From the NCBI GenBank assembly GCA_014377495.1, contig JACMPN010000527.1:1-18060 (forward strand): a stretch of 18,060 bases of DNA, read 5' to 3'. This stretch comes from Candidatus Sericytochromatia bacterium. GTDB lineage: Bacteria > Cyanobacteriota > Sericytochromatia > JACMPN01. Shown here piece after piece: positions 15,170 to 18,060 of this stretch. The notes beneath the pieces are model-generated. The model did no database searches. It saw nothing but the letters and a program-made list of their open reading frames with translations, and was not told where the DNA came from. Every line of letters begins with the position of its first letter. The first letter of the stretch is position 1. The position numbers and the translations under genes are program-made.

Positions 15170-16495
15170 ATGCGTACGCTTAGCCGTGGTCTTTTGGCCG
15201 CCTCATTGACTCTCGCCACCCTGCCGGGTCTGGCGGCCACGATTCCCTTCGAGCGCTATACCCTGCCCAACGGGCTGACGGTCGTGCTGCACGAGGATCA
15301 TGGGCTGCCCCAGGTGGTCGTTGACGTCGATTACCACGTCGGCTCCAAAAACGAGGAAGTCGGCCGCACGGGATTTGCCCATCTGTTCGAGCATCTGATG
15401 TTCGAAGGCAGCAAAAACGCCCAGGAGCCCTACGATCACTACACCGAGCCGGCGGGCGCCAGCAACAACGCCTTCACCACGGAAGACCATACGAATTATT
15501 ATCTGCAACTGCCCTCCCATCAGCTGGAGCTGGGTTTGTGGCTGGAGTCGGACCGGATGGGTTATTTCGGCTCCGTCCTGAAGGAGAGCAAGTTCCTTGC
15601 CCAGCGGGACGTCGTCAAAAACGAGAAGCGGCAGCGGTTCGACAACGAGCCCTACGGCTCCCGCTACGAGGAAATGCTGAAGCGGCTGTGGATCGACCAC
15701 CCGTACCGCTGGCCCGTCATCGGCAGCATGGCCGATCTGGATGCCGCCAAGCTGCCGGACGTCAAAGCCTTTTTCGACCGCTACTATGCGCCGAACAACG
15801 CCACGCTGGTCATCGCCGGCGACTTCAACAAGGTCCAGGCCAAATCCTGGGTGCAGCGCTACTTCGGCGATCTGGAGCGGGGTCCGGAGATCGACCGGCC
15901 CTTTTCCAGCGACAAGCCCCTGACCAAGGAAATGACAGCGACCCTGGTGGGCTCCGTGCAGCTGCCCGGCGTCTTCGTCACCTACCGGGCCGCCAAAATG
16001 GGCGACGGGGATGCCTTTCCCCTGGACCTGCTGGCCAACGTCCTCGGCGGTGGCCACAGCTCGCGGCTGTACCGCAAGCTGGTCACCGAGAAGCGGCTGG
16101 CCCAGAGTGTGGAGGTCAGTCACTGGAGCCAGGAGCACGGCGGCCTGTTCCAGATCGAGGCGATCGCCGCCCCGAACGTGACGCCCGCCAAGCTGCAGGC
16201 GGCAATCGACGAGGAAATGACGGCCGTGCGCCACGACATGGTCTCGAACCGAGAACTGGAAAAGGCGATCAACCAGACGATCGCCGCCCAGCTGTTCGCC
16301 CGTGAGCGTCTACTCGACCGGGCCCAGGCCCTGGCCGCCTCGGAAACCTTTTTCAAGGATCCCGGCATGGTGGCCCGCCAGGAGACCGTCTATCGCGGCC
16401 AGAGCCGGGCCGACCTGCTGCGGGTCGCCAAGCAGTACCTGAATCCCAATGCCCGTGTGGTCCTGACCTACATCCAAGGAGACGAGACCAAGTGA
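15170..16495 (+). CDS. M16 zinc metallopeptidase, catalytic subunit, secreted
   Basis: This 441-residue protein starts with a typical signal peptide (MRTLSRGLLAASLTLATLPGLA, cleaved near residue 22). The inverted zinc motif HLFEH gives H71, E74 and H75, and E152 (in NEKRQ) is the third zinc ligand. The second half-domain keeps the M16 substrate-binding features, including GGGHSSRLYRKL. The M16B family acts as pairs, with one active subunit, processing peptides or unfolded proteins; here the expected location is the periplasm. ATG at 15170 follows AAAGGA by about 4 bases and fits the signal peptide; an upstream in-frame ATG at 15095 would add an Arg-rich tail and is not favoured. It overlaps the next gene by 4 bases. 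Confidence 0.94.
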   Translation: MRTLSRGLLAASLTLATLPGLAATIPFERYTLPNGLTVVLHEDHGLPQVVVDVDYHVGSKNEEVGRTGFAHLFEHLMFEGSKNAQEPYDHYTEPAGASNNAFTTEDHTNYYLQLPSHQLELGLWLESDRMGYFGSVLKESKFLAQRDVVKNEKRQRFDNEPYGSRYEEMLKRLWIDHPYRWPVIGSMADLDAAKLPDVKAFFDRYYAPNNATLVIAGDFNKVQAKSWVQRYFGDLERGPEIDRPFSSDKPLTKEMTATLVGSVQLPGVFVTYRAAKMGDGDAFPLDLLANVLGGGHSSRLYRKLVTEKRLAQSVEVSHWSQEHGGLFQIEAIAAPNVTPAKLQAAIDEEMTAVRHDMVSNRELEKAINQTIAAQLFARERLLDRAQALAASETFFKDPGMVARQETVYRGQSRADLLRVAKQYLNPNARVVLTYIQGDETK

Positions 16496-17970
16496 TGACG
16501 CGTTCGATCCTGCCCAGTGTGCTGGCCGCCCTCTTCGTCTGTGGCGCCATGACGGGCCCGACCCTGGCGGCGACCGCCAAGCGGAGCCCGCCCCCTGCCG
16601 CCACCAAACCCCTGGACCGGGCCCTCGTCCCCGGCGCAGGTCTGATCCGGCCCTTCCTCTTTCCGGAATGGCAGGAAACCAGGCTCAGCAATGGCCTGCC
16701 GGTCCTGATCGTCACCAAACACGACAACCCCGTCGTCAGCCTGCAGTACGTCCTGCGCGGCGGCGCCGACACGGACCCGGCCGGCAAGAGCGGTCGGGCA
16801 ACCCTGGCGGCGGCCGTCTGGACGAAGGGCACGGCCAAACAGACCTCCACGGCCATCGACGACATGTTCGAGTTCTATGGGGCCTCCCTCAGCGCCACAG
16901 CCTCGCGCAACGCCACGGAAATCGCACTGGCCACGCCAAGCGAGCATTTCCTCACGCTGTTGCCCCTCGTCGCCGACATCGCCCTGCACCCGTCCCTGCC
17001 CGAGGGGGAGATCACGCGGGCCCGGGATCTGGCGGTCACCGAGCTGCGCCAGTCCGAGGACAAGGTCGCCGATCTGGCCGACCGGGCCCTGATGGGCACC
17101 CTGTTCCCCGGCCATCCGTACGGCCAGATGACCCAAGGCGCCGTGAAAAGCGTCGAGGCGATGACCCGGACGGACCTGTCGGGCTTTTTCCAGAACCAGC
17201 TGGTGCCCGCCAACGCGATGCTGATCGTCTCCGGTGACGTGACCCCCCGGACGCTGCTGCCCCAGCTGGAAAAGCTCTTCGGCAAAACCCCGGCCGGCAA
17301 AGCCCCCGTCGTCACCGTCCCGACGCCCAACGCAGTGGGGGCGATGTCGATCACGGTGATCGACAAACCCGGGGCCGTGCAGTCCGCCCTGCGGGTGGCC
17401 ACCCTCGGCCTGACCGCCAAGGATAAGGACGCCGATGCCTGGGAAGTGGCCGATGCCATGCTGGGAGGCCTCTTCACCTCCCGGTTGAACGTGAATTTAC
17501 GGGAAACCAAGGGCTATACCTACGGGGCCGGGACCCGCTTCAGCCGGTGGAGCCAGCCCGGCTATATCCAGGCCCGGACGAGTGTCGATGCCAAATATAC
17601 GGTGCCAGCCGTCGGTGAGATCCTCAAGGAATTCGCCCGCATCCGTCAGGAGCCCGTCTCGGCGGCCGAACTGAACAAAGCGAAGCAGTACCTGATCGGC
17701 ACCTATGCCAACGCCTACGAAACGGTCAACGACATCGGCGATGAGATCGCCACCCTGAAGTTGCTCGGTCTGCCGGGCAGCTACGTCCGGGAGTACCGGG
17801 ACCGCATCGCCAAAGTGACGGCCGCCGACGTACTGCGGGTCTCCAAGCGCTTTTTGGATCCGGCCCACCTGACGGTGATCGTCGCCGGTGACGCCAAGCA
17901 GACCCAGGGACTGCAGGAATTCGGCAAGGTCACCCTGGTACCGGCCGCCACCCTCGTCGCCAAGCCATAG
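16492..17970 (+). CDS. M16 peptidase-like partner, zinc motif lost, secreted
   Basis: The 492-residue protein (or 491 from ATG at 16495) has a signal peptide ending near TLA-A (about 26) and a Pro/Ala-rich spacer before the first M16 domain. At the site aligned to HLFEH of the upstream gene, GRATLAAA gives T104, A107 and A108, so all three zinc-motif residues are missing. The C-terminal M16 domain keeps the LRETKGYTYGAGTRF block that normally binds substrate. It should be the non-catalytic partner that forms a heterodimer with the upstream peptidase, as in other M16B pairs. It overlaps the upstream stop, so expression is likely coupled. GTG at 16492 is preferred slightly, since AGGAG lies 10 bases upstream against 13 for the ATG. 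Confidence 0.9.
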   Translation: MMTRSILPSVLAALFVCGAMTGPTLAATAKRSPPPAATKPLDRALVPGAGLIRPFLFPEWQETRLSNGLPVLIVTKHDNPVVSLQYVLRGGADTDPAGKSGRATLAAAVWTKGTAKQTSTAIDDMFEFYGASLSATASRNATEIALATPSEHFLTLLPLVADIALHPSLPEGEITRARDLAVTELRQSEDKVADLADRALMGTLFPGHPYGQMTQGAVKSVEAMTRTDLSGFFQNQLVPANAMLIVSGDVTPRTLLPQLEKLFGKTPAGKAPVVTVPTPNAVGAMSITVIDKPGAVQSALRVATLGLTAKDKDADAWEVADAMLGGLFTSRLNVNLRETKGYTYGAGTRFSRWSQPGYIQARTSVDAKYTVPAVGEILKEFARIRQEPVSAAELNKAKQYLIGTYANAYETVNDIGDEIATLKLLGLPGSYVREYRDRIAKVTAADVLRVSKRFLDPAHLTVIVAGDAKQTQGLQEFGKVTLVPAATLVAKP

Positions 17971-17993
17971 GGGTGTCGGGGTGCTACCCCAGA

Positions 17994-18050
17994 CCCGTGA
18001 TCCGCAAAGAAAAGCCCCCGTGTCGGGGGCTTTTCTTTGCGAATCACGGG
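17994..18050. terminator. Strong bidirectional terminator after the M16 operon
   Basis: The arms 17994-18020 and 18024-18050 are complementary over 27 base pairs with one C-A mismatch (18002/18042) and a 3-base TGT loop. The core is AAAGAAAAGCCCCCG / CGGGGGCTTTTCTTT, giving T-rich sequence on either strand, so it can stop transcription in both directions. It starts 23 bases after the stop of the second M16 gene. Confidence 0.95.
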
Positions 18051-18060
18051 CGACGATAAA

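Noticed and set aside
15203..16234. Long minus-strand frame over the M16 peptidase
   Set aside because: The plus strand carries the zinc motif and signal peptide; the antisense product shows only shadow composition.
1..18060. CRISPR array, tRNA, rRNA or riboswitch
   Set aside because: No regularly spaced repeats, cloverleaf or recognisable conserved RNA core was found by eye on either strand.

Overview
The window is GC-rich bacterial chromosome carrying flagellar genes, two secreted M16 peptidase-like proteins with signal peptides, a SulP anion transporter and a nuclease-helicase. The signal-peptide-bearing M16 pair and the separate distal-rod proteins FlgF and FlgG suggest a diderm. The motor switch, however, uses FliM plus a FliY-type CheC-like protein, at least in this cluster, which is common in Firmicutes and several deep-branching phyla. 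I cannot resolve the phylum from sequence alone. No tRNA, rRNA, CRISPR array or transposase was seen.

Region 1 (1-3911, minus strand) is a flagellar operon read flgF, flgG, flgJ-like, fliM, fliY, with fliY cut by the left edge. Three of its genes (flgF, flgJ-like, fliM) start at GTG or TTG codons supported by strong Shine-Dalgarno sequences. A 297-base gap separates flgG from the rod-binding gene, where many diderms carry flgA, flgH and flgI. Region 2 (3912-5545) has a divergent promoter region and a plus-strand polysaccharide-deacetylase-like protein whose catalytic motifs look degenerate, followed by a bidirectional hairpin terminator. Region 3 (5546-7147) holds one minus-strand hypothetical gene with a dyad-symmetric upstream site, then about 1 kb without a confident gene.

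Region 4 (7075-11697) looks like accessory DNA. It has a 733-residue NERD nuclease plus SF1 helicase, a small winged-helix-like gene on the opposite strand, and an AT-rich stretch ending in a sigma-28-like promoter ahead of a gene with an EF-hand-like loop. It ends with a decayed, internally deleted second copy of the helicase and its downstream tail. Region 5 (11695-14951, minus strand) carries a hypothetical gene, a SulP transporter with a STAS domain, and a divergent flagellar hook/rod-type protein with four cysteines.

Region 6 (15170-18050, plus strand) is a two-gene M16 peptidase operon: a catalytic subunit with an intact HxxEH zinc motif, then an overlapping partner in which the three motif residues are replaced. 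It ends in a strong 27-base-pair-arm terminator. The flagellar genes together build the rod and switch, and the sigma-28-like sites hint that some other genes here belong to the motility regulon. The nuclease-helicase is the best candidate for genome defence, but that role is inferred from domain content only.
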